From Saprospirales bacterium (GTDB lineage Bacteria > Bacteroidota > Bacteroidia > Chitinophagales > JADIYW01), in contig JADJSS010000010.1 in assembly GCA_016711605.1 (NCBI GenBank), positions 54,594 through 118,593 on the forward strand: DNA of 64,000 nucleotides, in the 5' to 3' direction. The notes below the pieces were generated by a model that ran no database searches, was not told the origin of the DNA, and saw only the letters and a list, made by a program, of their open reading frames with translations. The translations under genes and the position numbers were made by a program. Positions 37,699 through 46,996 of this stretch are shown here, piece after piece. The stretch's first letter is position 1. Each line of letters opens with the position of its first letter.

Positions 37699-38913
37699 CT
37701 ACATCAAAGCAGCTACACCAGGCAATGTTTTTCCTTCAAAAAATTCTAACAGTGCGCCACCACCTGTAGAAACAAAACTTACTTTATCTGCTAAACCAAA
37801 CTTATTTACTGCAGCCACGCTGTCGCCACCACCAACTAAGCTAAATGCACCGTTTTTTTGTGTAGCATGTGCTACCGCAACAGCTATGCTTTTAGTTCCG
37901 TTCTGAAATTTTTCCATTTCAAAAACACCCATTGGGCCATTCCACAATATAGTTTTAGAATTTTTTATCACTTCTTGAAATGCAATTATGGAAGCATGTC
38001 CAATATCTAGCGCCATCCACGCAAAAGGAATATCGGTATTGTCTGCAACTCGAATGTTTGCATCGTTATCAAATTTATCAGCAATAACAGAATCTTCAGG
38101 AAGATATATTTTCACACCTTTGGCTTCTGCTTTTTGTAAAATATGCAATGCTAATTCTTGCATATCTTCTTCTACTAATGATTTTCCAACTTCACAACCC
38201 AATGCTTTAACGAATGTATAAGCCATGCCACCACCAATAATGATATTATCAGCGATGTTTAATAAATTCTCAATAATTAAAATTTTATCTGAAACTTTTG
38301 CACCACCTAAAATAGCAGTAAACGGTTTTTCTGAACTATTCAATATTTTGGTTGCGTTTTCCACTTCAGCAGCCATTAAATAACCAGCAGCTTTATTTTC
38401 TTTTGAAAAATGCTTAGCAACAATAGTTGTACTCGCATGTGCGCGATGTGCAGAACCAAACGCATCGTTCACAAATACATCGCCGTGATGTGCTAATTTT
38501 GCAGCAAATACTTCATCACCTTTTTCTTCTTCTTTGTAAAATCGTGTATTTTCCAGTAATAAAATTTCACCTGGTTTTAAAACATTTGATATTGCGTGAC
38601 TTTCTTCATTGATACAATCATTTACAAATTGTATTTTTCTATTTAGCAAATCAGATAAATGACCAACAACATGTTTTAATGAAAATTTTTCTTTATCAAT
38701 GGTGCCATCTTCTTTTAATTTTTTAAGTGGTCGACCTAAATGCGACATTAAAACAACGCTACCACCATCATTTAAAACTTTGTTTATTGTTGGCAATGCT
38801 GCTTTGATTCGAGTATCATCCGTAATATTAAAATTTTTATCAAATGGAACATTAAAATCTACTCTGATTAAAGCTCTTTTGTTTTTAAAGTTGATGGAAT
38901 CTACGGTTTGCAT
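37699..38913 (-). CDS. pgk: Phosphoglycerate kinase
   Basis: Glycolytic enzyme transferring phosphate between 1,3-bisphosphoglycerate and ADP, 404 residues, the usual length. Diagnostic stretches: NKRALIRVDFNVPFDKNFNI, VVLMSHLGRPLKK, LENTRFYKEEEKGDE, FVNDAFGSAHRAHASTT, ILGGAKVSDK, LWNGPMGVFE and the nucleotide-binding GGGDSVAAVNKFG. It follows gap in the same direction but has its own promoter element (TAATTTTG, 38967-38974, minus strand). Confidence 0.98.
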   Translation of the reverse strand: MQTVDSINFKNKRALIRVDFNVPFDKNFNITDDTRIKAALPTINKVLNDGGSVVLMSHLGRPLKKLKEDGTIDKEKFSLKHVVGHLSDLLNRKIQFVNDCINEESHAISNVLKPGEILLLENTRFYKEEEKGDEVFAAKLAHHGDVFVNDAFGSAHRAHASTTIVAKHFSKENKAAGYLMAAEVENATKILNSSEKPFTAILGGAKVSDKILIIENLLNIADNIIIGGGMAYTFVKALGCEVGKSLVEEDMQELALHILQKAEAKGVKIYLPEDSVIADKFDNDANIRVADNTDIPFAWMALDIGHASIIAFQEVIKNSKTILWNGPMGVFEMEKFQNGTKSIAVAVAHATQKNGAFSLVGGGDSVAAVNKFGLADKVSFVSTGGGALLEFFEGKTLPGVAALM

Positions 38914-38966
38914 GTGTATTGGTTAATTGGTGATTAGATAATTAATCATTAGGAAATAATGTGTTG

Positions 38967-38974
38967 CAAAATTA
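38967..38974 (-). promoter_or_regulatory. Bacteroidota -7 promoter element for pgk
   Basis: On the minus strand TAATTTTG fits TAnnTTTG, 53 bases before the pgk ATG. Confidence 0.5.
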
Positions 38975-39026
38975 GAAATAAAGTATGACAATCACTAACA
39001 AAACACTAATGACATTTGGCTGATGA

Positions 39027-40031
39027 CTAATCTAGGAAAGCAACTTTTTCTACCATTTCTGCCAATCGGTTTGCGTATCCATATTCATTATCATACCAGC
39101 CAACAATTTTAATTAAATTATCTACTTGTTGTGTTAAACCTGCATCAAATGTACAAGATGCTGGTGAATGAATTATATCACTGGAAACGATTGGATCTTC
39201 TGTATATTCGAGTATTCCTTTCCAATGGTTTTCAGAAGCAGTTTTAAAGACAGCATTCACTTCTTCAATTGTTGTGGTTTTTTCAACATTGCAATACAAT
39301 TCAGTTAAAGAGCCTACAATTATTGGAACCCGAACAGCACCACCTTTTATTTTTCCTTTTATTTCTGGCATTACCCATTCTAATGCTTTATTTGCGTTAG
39401 AAGAAGTTGGAACAATGTTTTGAGCAGCAGCTCTCGCTCTTCTGAAATCAGAACCATGAATACTATCATGCAACTTTTGATCGCTGGTATAAGCATGAAT
39501 GGTGTTCATAATGGCACTTTGAATACCAAAATGATCGTTCATGATTTTTGCCATTGGTGCCAAACAGTTTGTTGTACAAGAAGCATTTGATAAGATGGTA
39601 TCATCTTTCGTAATAGATGCATCATTTAAACCTAAAACAATTGTTTTTACAGATTTATCAGCTGGTGAAGAAATGATTACTTTTTTAGCTCCAGCACTTA
39701 TGTGTTCTTGTAACTTTTCACGATCTCTATATCTTCCGCTACATTCTATTACGATATCAATATTTAAATCTTTCCATGGTAAATCTTTGGATTCTGCAAT
39801 TGAAGTACTAATAATTTCGTCATCATCAATAAATAAATGATTTTCTTTTGCAATGATAGTTTTATTCCATTTTCCTTGTGCAGTATCATGTTTTAATAAA
39901 TACACTAAAGCATCATTTGGTGCAATATCATTGATGGCAATAATATCAACTAAATTTTTATCAAAAAGAATTTGAAACACTAATCGACCAATTCTTCCTA
40001 GTCCATTTATTGCAATGCGTGGTTTTGACAT
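39027..40031 (-). CDS. gap: Glyceraldehyde-3-phosphate dehydrogenase
   Basis: NAD(P)-dependent glycolytic enzyme of 334 residues. The Rossmann start (RIAINGLGRIGRLVFQ), the catalytic cysteine in LSNASCTTNCLAPMAK, the histidine region (TIHAYTSDQKLHDSIH) and the C-terminal VGWYDNEYGYANRL are all present. It lies upstream of pgk on the same strand with a 110-base gap holding a separate promoter element. The two glycolytic steps are thus neighbours but maybe independently tuned. Confidence 0.98.
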   Translation of the reverse strand: MSKPRIAINGLGRIGRLVFQILFDKNLVDIIAINDIAPNDALVYLLKHDTAQGKWNKTIIAKENHLFIDDDEIISTSIAESKDLPWKDLNIDIVIECSGRYRDREKLQEHISAGAKKVIISSPADKSVKTIVLGLNDASITKDDTILSNASCTTNCLAPMAKIMNDHFGIQSAIMNTIHAYTSDQKLHDSIHGSDFRRARAAAQNIVPTSSNANKALEWVMPEIKGKIKGGAVRVPIIVGSLTELYCNVEKTTTIEEVNAVFKTASENHWKGILEYTEDPIVSSDIIHSPASCTFDAGLTQQVDNLIKIVGWYDNEYGYANRLAEMVEKVAFLD

Positions 40032-40213
40032 ATTTTGTTACTTGATTGTTACTTAAAAGATATAATGTATATTATGGTATAAAGTTATAGAGTTAAAGGA
40101 TAATTAAGGTATTATTTAGAGAATCATTTCAAAAAAATCATTCTAATTAAATAAGAATAACGCTTTGGTAATATTTTTTTTCAAAAAAGTCTTTCAAAAC
40201 GATAAAAAACTAC

Positions 40214-40221
40214 TATATTTG
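40214..40221 (+). promoter_or_regulatory. Bacteroidota -7 promoter element for tRNA-Glu
   Basis: TATATTTG fits TAnnTTTG, 18 bases before the mature 5' end of the tRNA. Confidence 0.65.
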
Positions 40222-40239
40222 CACTCGCTTTTAAAAAAT

Positions 40240-40314
40240 GGCCCGTTCGTCTAGGGGTTAGGACAGGAGATTTTCATTCTTCAAACACGGGTTCGATTCC
40301 CGTACGGGCTACCA
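40240..40314 (+). tRNA. tRNA-Glu (anticodon TTC), CCA encoded
   Basis: The cloverleaf fits: acceptor ggcccgt/acgggct, anticodon stem ggaga/tcttc around the loop TTTTCAT (anticodon TTC), T-arm with GTTCGATTC. The discriminator A at 40311 is followed by a genome-encoded CCA. Terminator and promoter are present. Confidence 0.95.
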
Positions 40315-40323
40315 AAGCAAAAA

Positions 40324-40357
40324 AAAGCACCTTGTTCTTTCAAGGTGCTTTTTTTAT
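40324..40357. terminator. Terminator shared by tRNA-Glu and the convergent TPR gene
   Basis: Stem aaagcaccttg/caaggtgcttt (40324-40334 and 40341-40351), flanked by an A run on the left and a T run on the right, so it works in both directions. It overlaps the last codon of the TPR gene. Confidence 0.9.
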
Positions 40358-40875
40358 TGACAATATTTCTTAATTATTGCATCTGCCTTTTCATATCCTA
40401 AGTCGCTGGCCATTTTTAAATCTTGGCAACCATCTACTTTTTTGCTTAATTCCAACTCTAAGATTCCACGACGATAATAGGCCTCTAAATATTCTTCATC
40501 TACATCAATCGCTTTAGTATAATCAGAGAGTGCACCTGTATAATCTTTTGTTAATTTTCGCACACCAGCTCTCAATAAAAATGCTTCTTTGTATTCATCG
40601 TTTAAATAAATCACCATAGTATAGTCATAAATCGCATTTAGATAGTCTTTATTTGCTTGATTTGCCATTCCGCGTATGAGATACGCATCTTCATAAAATT
40701 CATCTTGTTTGATAGCAGCATTCACTTGAGTTATCGCACCTTCATAATCTCGCGAAACCAATAGCTTAATACCACTGAATAAATATTCTTCTGGTGTTGG
40801 TGTTGACTTTTTAGTCTGACCAAAACCAATTATCGTATTAACAATTAAAAAGATGAAAAACAGTATTTTTTTCAT
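40354..40875 (-). CDS. Exported TPR protein, 173 residues
   Basis: Signal peptide (KKILFFIFLIVNTIIGFGQ), then about three TPR units of 34 residues (GAITQVNAAIKQDEFYEDAY, LNAIYDYTMVIYLNDEYKEA, GALSDYTKAIDVDEEYLEAY). The end is DGCQDLKMASDLGYEKADAI, KKYCQ. The C-terminal pattern G-C-x-D-L ... Y-C recurs in the 442-residue neighbour. It probably acts in the periplasm as a protein-binding scaffold; the partner is unknown. Confidence 0.82.
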   Translation of the reverse strand: MKKILFFIFLIVNTIIGFGQTKKSTPTPEEYLFSGIKLLVSRDYEGAITQVNAAIKQDEFYEDAYLIRGMANQANKDYLNAIYDYTMVIYLNDEYKEAFLLRAGVRKLTKDYTGALSDYTKAIDVDEEYLEAYYRRGILELELSKKVDGCQDLKMASDLGYEKADAIIKKYCQ

Positions 40876-40961
40876 GGAATAAAGTTACTAAGATTTTAGA
40901 TTAAAAATTATGATTTGAATTTAGAATAAGATTATTATTTAAACATACAAAATGCTTCCTA

Positions 40962-42290
40962 TTATTTACAATACTGTTTCATGTAATAATTTGCAAATGT
41001 TTCTTTTAATTCAAGTGCACGAGCCAAATCGGTGCAACCGCTTTCTTTTTGATTGGCGTTTATTTTTGCAACACCTCTTTTTCTGTAAGCAACACCATCG
41101 TTAGCATTTATTGCAATAATTTGCGCGTAATCAGCAATGGCTTTTGAAAAATCTTTTAATTTTTCATATGCTTGAGCTCTATAATACATTGCGTCCACAT
41201 CTTTTGAATTTGCATCAACAACAATTGTCAAATCCTTTATTGCACCTAACAAATCATTTAATTCAATAGCAACTGCACCACGATTATAATAAGCAACTAA
41301 ATTATTTGGAATCAATTGAATTGCCTTTGTGTAATCATCATATGAACCTTTAAAATCTTTTAAATAGTTTTTTGCGATGGCTCTATTATTAAATGCATCT
41401 TCATTGTTCGGATTTAATTGAATAGATTTTGTAAAATCATCTATTGCACTTTGATAATTTTTTAAATTCAATTTCACCATTCCTCTGATTTGCCATAAAC
41501 TAGCATCTGTTTCATTTGCCGATAAAAGTTCATTGTAAACTAGTAATGCACCTTTATAATCATTCGCTGCAATTTTCAACTTGCCTAGATTTACATAAGC
41601 AATCGTATATTTTGGATTCAATTCAACACATTTTGAAAGATCTTCAATTGCACCATTTATATCATTTAATTCAATTTTTGAAAGTGCTCTTTCATTATAT
41701 GCTTCATAATAACTTGGCTGAAATTCTATGACTTGAGAAAAATCATCAACAGAACCTTTGAAATCTTTTAAAACATATTTTGCTAATGCTCTTCCATAAT
41801 ATGCATTTACAAACTTTGGATTAAATTGAATAGCATTGGTATAATCAAAAATTGACTCTTTATATTCTTTTAATGCTTGCTTTGCATTTGCTCTTTCTAA
41901 ATAAGTATTTGCATCAGTATTTCGCAAAGCAATTGCCTTATCAAAATCAACAATTGCAATGGTGTAATTCTTTAAATTGCTATTTGCTTTTCCTTTATTG
42001 TAATATGCTTCTTTATATTTTGGATCAATTTTTATAGCAATAATAAAATCTTCAATTGCACCAACATAATCTTTTAATTGCGCTTTTGAAATTCCTCTGT
42101 CATTATATGCTTCGCTGTAATTGCTGTCTAAATTAATAGCTTGTGTATTAGCAATAATCGCACCTTTAAAATCATTTTGCTTATACTTTTCTAATGCTTG
42201 ATTGTAAAATTTAATGGCTTTTGTATGATTTTGAGAAATCGCACAATTAAAGACAAAAAGATTAAAGACAAAAAAGAATACAACTTTCAT
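40962..42290 (-). CDS. Exported protein with twelve TPR units
   Basis: A 442-residue protein made of a signal peptide (VVFFFVFNLFVFNCAISQ) and twelve consecutive 34-residue TPR units with almost no insertions (for example YNDRGISKAQLKDYVGAIED). A C-terminal ending ESGCTDLARALELKET, YMKQYCK shares its cysteine pattern with the shorter TPR protein 90 bases downstream. A continuous superhelix of this length offers a large peptide-binding groove. Periplasmic scaffold function is inference. Confidence 0.88.
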   Translation of the reverse strand: MKVVFFFVFNLFVFNCAISQNHTKAIKFYNQALEKYKQNDFKGAIIANTQAINLDSNYSEAYNDRGISKAQLKDYVGAIEDFIIAIKIDPKYKEAYYNKGKANSNLKNYTIAIVDFDKAIALRNTDANTYLERANAKQALKEYKESIFDYTNAIQFNPKFVNAYYGRALAKYVLKDFKGSVDDFSQVIEFQPSYYEAYNERALSKIELNDINGAIEDLSKCVELNPKYTIAYVNLGKLKIAANDYKGALLVYNELLSANETDASLWQIRGMVKLNLKNYQSAIDDFTKSIQLNPNNEDAFNNRAIAKNYLKDFKGSYDDYTKAIQLIPNNLVAYYNRGAVAIELNDLLGAIKDLTIVVDANSKDVDAMYYRAQAYEKLKDFSKAIADYAQIIAINANDGVAYRKRGVAKINANQKESGCTDLARALELKETFANYYMKQYCK

Positions 42291-42304
42291 TTGGTCATTT
42301 TTAT

Positions 42305-42706
42305 TTATTCTGATTTATACAATTTTTGCCAATCTTGTTCTTGTTTCCAAAATAATTCTTCATTTTCAACTTTCAAGTATACCGATTTTTTAAGAGACGA
42401 TGTAGTTGGCATCAACATCCAAATTTTTTTCTTTTTCTTTTTACTATAAATTTTTTGAATTGTTTTAAAGGTAGATGGAATTAAGGTATAACCTTCATCT
42501 GATTTTACAATTTTACCATTAATTGTTGTTGAACCTTTATTTGAATCATCAACATCCAGCGAATTACGAACCAATGTATATTGATTATTTGGTTTTACAG
42601 TAAGTACAAATGTATTTCTGCAACATGCATATTTTCCGTTAAGTGTTGTTTGCGAAAACGCAGAAATAGAAAAAATAAGTAAGCTGAATAGTAAAACCTT
42701 CTTCAT
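42305..42706 (-). CDS. Small secreted protein, unknown
   Basis: A 133-residue protein with a signal peptide (KKVLLFSLLIFSISAFSQ), followed by a short beta-rich domain beginning NGKYACCRNTFVLTVKPNNQ. It also has a lysine run (SKKKKKKIW) and two adjacent cysteines. No family is recognised. It lies 14 bases upstream of the 442-residue TPR gene on the same strand, so it is probably in one operon with it. Confidence 0.65.
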   Translation of the reverse strand: MKKVLLFSLLIFSISAFSQTTLNGKYACCRNTFVLTVKPNNQYTLVRNSLDVDDSNKGSTTINGKIVKSDEGYTLIPSTFKTIQKIYSKKKKKKIWMLMPTTSSLKKSVYLKVENEELFWKQEQDWQKLYKSE

Positions 42707-42779
42707 GTATTTTATTTAAAAATCAAAAATATCAAAATCTATTCCAATATTAGTAACTTAGATAATAATTTCTTTATGC

Positions 42780-44386
42780 ATGTCTAAAAAGATTATTTAT
42801 TTGAGTTGATACAATCGTTAGACAAATCGGAAAAACGATATTTCAAGCTTTATTTTTCAGGTGATAAGAAAGAGCAAAAATATATGCATTTGTATAATGC
42901 TATAGAAAAGGCAACCGTTTATGATGAACGAAAAATAAAAAACTCTATCAAAGATGAATATGTAAGCAAACATTTCGCAGAGACAAAATACTATTTATAT
43001 CAGCTTATTTTAAAAGTTTTAAAGAATTACAGAACTGAAAATTCTGTTGATAATTTATTAATTGATAAAATACAAAACATAGAAGTTCTCATTCAAAAAG
43101 CATTATGGAATCAAGCTATTAATGAATTGGAAAAAGCAAAAAAAATGACTTACGACTACGAACGTTTTGAGTTTTTGCAATTGCTATTTTCTTATCAAGC
43201 AAAAATAATTGTATCAACGCGTTTGCATGGAATTTCGGAAACTGATTTACAAGATTTATTGAACGAACGACAAGATGCGCAACTAAAAATTACACAAACG
43301 CAAAACGCACGACATAAAGTAATGCAATTGGTGGAAGCGCGCAACAGAATTGGTTATATAAAAACAAAAAAAGATATTGCATTTTACGAGAATATAAAAA
43401 ATGAAATTGAACATATTTTAGAACATGCTGATTGCAACATTGCAAAAATTTATGCAATAGAAAGTTTGGTGTTTTATTACAATCATACCAACCAAAAAAA
43501 AGAACAGAATTTTTATTGTAAAAAACTCGTTGAGTTACATACACAAAATCCAAACATCAATGCAAGCAATCCATATCAATTGCCTTCTGCTTTACATAAT
43601 TTATGTTTAAGTGAAATCAATTTATTGAATTTCGACAATGCCTTATTCTGGATAAAAAAAGAACTCGCCTATTTAGAAATTATTCAAAATGATGCAGAAA
43701 TAAAATACAAAGTAGAATGGAGTTTAGCATCGCTACAATCCTTTTTTTATAATGTTTCTGGACGATTTGACGAAGGAAATGCAGTTGCGAACCAACTCCT
43801 AAAATGGATTGAAAGTACTGAACAATTGGACAATACAAGTCGCTGGCGATTTTATGGAAATTGTGCAGAAATATTTTTATCATCTAAAAACTATAAACGT
43901 TTTTTTTATTGCATGTATAAACTGCAAGAATTCTGGAACAACATAGATTCGTATCACAAAATCAACTACACGGTTTTGCAAATGATGGCACATTTAGATG
44001 AAAAAGAAATTGAATCTGTTTTGTATTCTTATAATTTTTTAGAAAAAGAAATCAATACCATTCGCGATAATCAACCAACTATTATTGAACAAATTTTATT
44101 AGATTTTTTTAAGCAATTACAAGATAAAAAACAGGTAAAAAATCTTACACAATTAATTAAATCAACACATTTGTTGTTGAAAGAAAATGAGCAAGAAATA
44201 CAAACTGGTGAGTTTGAATATGCGTTGTGGTTAGAACAAATGCTGACGAAAAATTCATTTGAAAATTTAGTTCGACAAAAACGTAAAACACAACAAGCAG
44301 ACGTTGAACAATTTTGGAATAACGATTTAAAAATTGAAATTGACTTTGAACAATTTAGAAAAAGTTTACCGAAAAGAATTCGGTAA
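42780..44386 (+). CDS. Uncharacterised helical protein, about 535 residues (apparent frameshift at 42786-42790)
   Basis: I do not know a named family. It is all-helical, without signal peptide. An ATG at 42780 reads MSKK and then leaves the frame. Adding one A to the A5 run at 42786-42790 gives MSKKDYLFELIQSLDKSEKR continuous with the long frame, so that ATG is the likely true start. The N-terminus resembles that of the 454-residue protein at 5.0 kb, and both continue as irregular helical repeats (for example LVEARNRIGYIKTKKDIAFY). It is convergent with the YigZ gene one base away. Confidence 0.68.
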
Positions 44387-44387
44387 A

Positions 44388-44990
44388 TTATTTTTTTTCT
44401 ATAAATTTATACTCTATTCTTTCATCAATCAACTTTGTTTCTACATCTTTTATTTTATTCGATTCTAAAGCAATTAGAAACGAAGATTGATTATCTACCT
44501 GTTGTTCAACTATAGTTGCCTTTGTATTATTTATGATTTGATAGACTTTATTAATACTTGTATAATCACATTTTATTTCATAATAAATCAAAACTTTTTG
44601 TTCTATAATTTGCGTTGACTGTAATGTCATTTTTGCACATTCTTTATACGCATCTATCAAACCAGAAACACCAAGTTTGGTGCCGCCAAAATATCGCACC
44701 ACAATTACTAAAACATTGGTAACCGAAAACGAATCGATTTGTCCGAGTATTGGTTTTCCTGCTGTTCCATTTGGTTCGCCATCGTCATTTGCTCTATAAT
44801 TATTTTTATCCAACCCTAAACGATATGCATAACAATGATGTGTTGCTTTTGGATGTAATTGTTTTACTAATTCTAATTTTTCTTTTATTTCAAATTCACT
44901 ATTTACCGAATAAGCAAAGCCAAAAAACTTACTAGCTTTATCTTTGTAAAGTATATTTTCAATATTTTGTATTGTGAAATAGGAATCCAT
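44388..44990 (-). CDS. YigZ/IMPACT family protein
   Basis: A 200-residue protein with the IMPACT N-terminal domain (UPF0029). The signature is RANDDGEPNGTAGKPILGQI followed by VTNVLVIVVRYFGGTKLGVS and GLIDAYKECAK. The second half is the small RNA-binding-like domain (DUF1949 type). The E. coli relative YigZ has been linked to proline peptidase fusion history and translation-related roles, but its function is not settled. It ends one base from the convergent helical-protein gene. Confidence 0.9.
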   Translation of the reverse strand: MDSYFTIQNIENILYKDKASKFFGFAYSVNSEFEIKEKLELVKQLHPKATHHCYAYRLGLDKNNYRANDDGEPNGTAGKPILGQIDSFSVTNVLVIVVRYFGGTKLGVSGLIDAYKECAKMTLQSTQIIEQKVLIYYEIKCDYTSINKVYQIINNTKATIVEQQVDNQSSFLIALESNKIKDVETKLIDERIEYKFIEKK

Positions 44991-45028
44991 TTTAACAAAT
45001 ACAACTTCAAACAGGTAAAGAAAAAATT

Positions 45029-45913
45029 CTATTTTATCAATCCAATAAATACTATACTAACTATTGCTAAGAGAAATCCAATTAATTTTTGAATTGAAAA
45101 TTTTTCTCGAAATAATAAAAATCCAATAACTGCAGATAAACAAACCACACCAATATTATTTATTGGAAATACTGTTGATGAATCCCAATTGAATTTTATT
45201 TTTAATTCTTTTAACGCTTGAATCCAAAAATAGAGCGAGCCATAATTTGGAATGCCTAACACTAAACCTGCGACCACATTTTTCCATTGAAACAACGATT
45301 TATCGCTTGCATTTAATAAAAAACTACATACAAATGCGCCAAAAAATATAGTAACCGTTGCAACATGTTCTAAGGCAACTGGAATTAAATTTAAACGTAT
45401 TAAATTAAAACCTGTATCGCAGGCACCACTGCCAAAAAACACAAACAAACACATCAAAACATACTGCTTTTTTTCTGCAGATGTAGTTGAATTTATTGAC
45501 TTTTCTCTGGTATATGTAATTAAAAAAACAGCACCTATTGCAAAAATAATTCCAAGAATTTTATTCCATGTAATCGCATCGCCTAAAAATACTAACGCTA
45601 CAAAAACAGTAATTACAAATGAAATTTTAAACAATAAACTCGTGGTGGCAACACCTAAAATAGTAGTTGCTTTTCCAGTAATATTAAAAACAATATAAAA
45701 CAACGAACCTAATAACAAACAAGCATACCAACCATTCCAACTAAAATACTCTGTTGCTGTTGGTAAATTTTCTGCAAAAAGCAAACCAGTTACGCAACAT
45801 ACTAAATAATTAAAAACAATTCCATGTGGTGTTTTTATATTGTAATTGGAGAACAATCTTAAAATAACAACTAAAGAAGTTGAACAAAGTATACTAAGTA
45901 AAAGATAAATCAT
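45029..45913 (-). CDS. DMT-superfamily (EamA) transporter
   Basis: A 294-residue inner-membrane protein with ten hydrophobic helices arranged as two EamA-like halves, ending in LIGFLLAIVSIVFIGLIK. These carriers move small metabolites, often amino acids or nucleosides, out of the cell; the substrate is unknown. Its start overlaps the end of ribD by 20 bases, so they are probably co-transcribed. Confidence 0.85.
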   Translation of the reverse strand: MIYLLLSILCSTSLVVILRLFSNYNIKTPHGIVFNYLVCCVTGLLFAENLPTATEYFSWNGWYACLLLGSLFYIVFNITGKATTILGVATTSLLFKISFVITVFVALVFLGDAITWNKILGIIFAIGAVFLITYTREKSINSTTSAEKKQYVLMCLFVFFGSGACDTGFNLIRLNLIPVALEHVATVTIFFGAFVCSFLLNASDKSLFQWKNVVAGLVLGIPNYGSLYFWIQALKELKIKFNWDSSTVFPINNIGVVCLSAVIGFLLFREKFSIQKLIGFLLAIVSIVFIGLIK

Positions 45914-46946
45914 GTGTATTTTTAAAGAGTTGAATAAAATTATTTTCTAATTGAAAAGATTGTGTCAAACTGCCAGTAATTATTGGTGCTTTGATAGTAG
46001 TCGATTGTCCATTGTCCATTGTCCATTGACTTATAACTTCGTCTGAAGTTATAACAAAAGCTTCATTCCAAGCGTTTGCATCAATAAATTGTTGCAGCAC
46101 ATTGGCACCACCTTCTACTAATACTGAAATGATATTTTTTTGATAAAGTTGATGTAGAATAGTGTTGATGGTCGAAGGTTGATGGTCAATAGAATGAAAG
46201 AAAAATGTTGCCGCATCTTCATTAAATACATGGTAAATTTTTGGAATTCCATCTTCATTGCCTAACACAATTCTTATTGGATTTTCACCTTGCCAATGTC
46301 GAACGTTTAACTTTGGATTGTCAGTAAGTACAGTATTTTTTCCAACCAAAATGGCCTGATGTTCTGCTCGCAAACGATGCACATATCGTTTTGATAAATC
46401 ATTGGAAATTTTTATTTCTTCATTTTTAATTCCAAGAAAACCATCTTTTGTTTGCGCAAATTTTAGTGTAATAAATGGCTTTTTATACTGATGAAAATAT
46501 ATAAAATGCTTAATCAATTCTTTGCCTTCATCTTCTAAAATTCCAGTAACTACTTCAACATTATTTTCTCTCAAACGTTGAATTCCTTTTCCATTTACTG
46601 CATCAAAATTATCTTGTACAGCAATTACTACTTTTGGAATTTTATGCTGAATAATTAAATCTGCACAAGGTGGTGTTTTTCCAAAATGTGCGCAAGGTTC
46701 TAAACTTACATATAAGGTAGATTTTGCAATCAATTCTTTATCTTCTTCTTTTACCGAATGGATGCAATTCACTTCTGCATGTGCTTCACCATATTTTGCA
46801 TGAAAACCTTCGCCGATAATTCTATCATTGTAAACTAATACTGCACCAACCATTGGATTCGGTGCCACATAACTTTCGCCTAATTTCGCTAGTTGAAAAC
46901 AGCGATGCATGTATTGTTCGTGATATGTTGAAATTTTTTGAGGCAC
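45894..46946 (-). CDS. ribD: Bifunctional riboflavin biosynthesis deaminase/reductase RibD
   Basis: It carries out two steps of riboflavin synthesis: deamination of the pyrimidine and reduction of the ribose. The 350-residue protein has an N-terminal zinc deaminase domain (HAEVNCIHSV and SLEPCAHFGKTPPCADLI) and a C-terminal reductase domain (HRLRAEHQAILVGKNTVLTD, NPKLNVR; SVLVEGGANVLQQFIDANAW). The tail contains repeat-derived DNA: a perfect 10-bp hairpin (46031-46040/46045-46054) and three and a half copies of the heptamer attgtcc (46004-46028). Both are translated as VITSDEVISQWTMDNGQSTT. The conserved domains are intact. Confidence 0.94.
   Translation of the reverse strand: MPQKISTYHEQYMHRCFQLAKLGESYVAPNPMVGAVLVYNDRIIGEGFHAKYGEAHAEVNCIHSVKEEDKELIAKSTLYVSLEPCAHFGKTPPCADLIIQHKIPKVVIAVQDNFDAVNGKGIQRLRENNVEVVTGILEDEGKELIKHFIYFHQYKKPFITLKFAQTKDGFLGIKNEEIKISNDLSKRYVHRLRAEHQAILVGKNTVLTDNPKLNVRHWQGENPIRIVLGNEDGIPKIYHVFNEDAATFFFHSIDHQPSTINTILHQLYQKNIISVLVEGGANVLQQFIDANAWNEAFVITSDEVISQWTMDNGQSTTIKAPIITGSLTQSFQLENNFIQLFKNTHDLSFT
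46004..46054. repeat. Heptamer tandem repeat plus hairpin inside ribD
   Basis: (attgtcc)x3 plus attg at 46004-46028, followed by ttataacttc-gtct-gaagttataa at 46031-46054. The ttataactt word matches the intergenic AT-rich repeat family. The element is in frame within the RibD C-terminal domain. Confidence 0.65.
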
Positions 46947-46947
46947 T

Positions 46948-46978
46948 TATAACCAATAACTAATAACTAATAACTATT
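46948..46978. repeat. AT-rich repeat between ribD and prmC
   Basis: Tandem ataactaataactaataact words fill the 50-base gap between the divergent genes. It is the same word family as at 941-959 and 31133-31160. Confidence 0.5.
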
Positions 46979-46996
46979 TTCAACAAAAATACAAAA

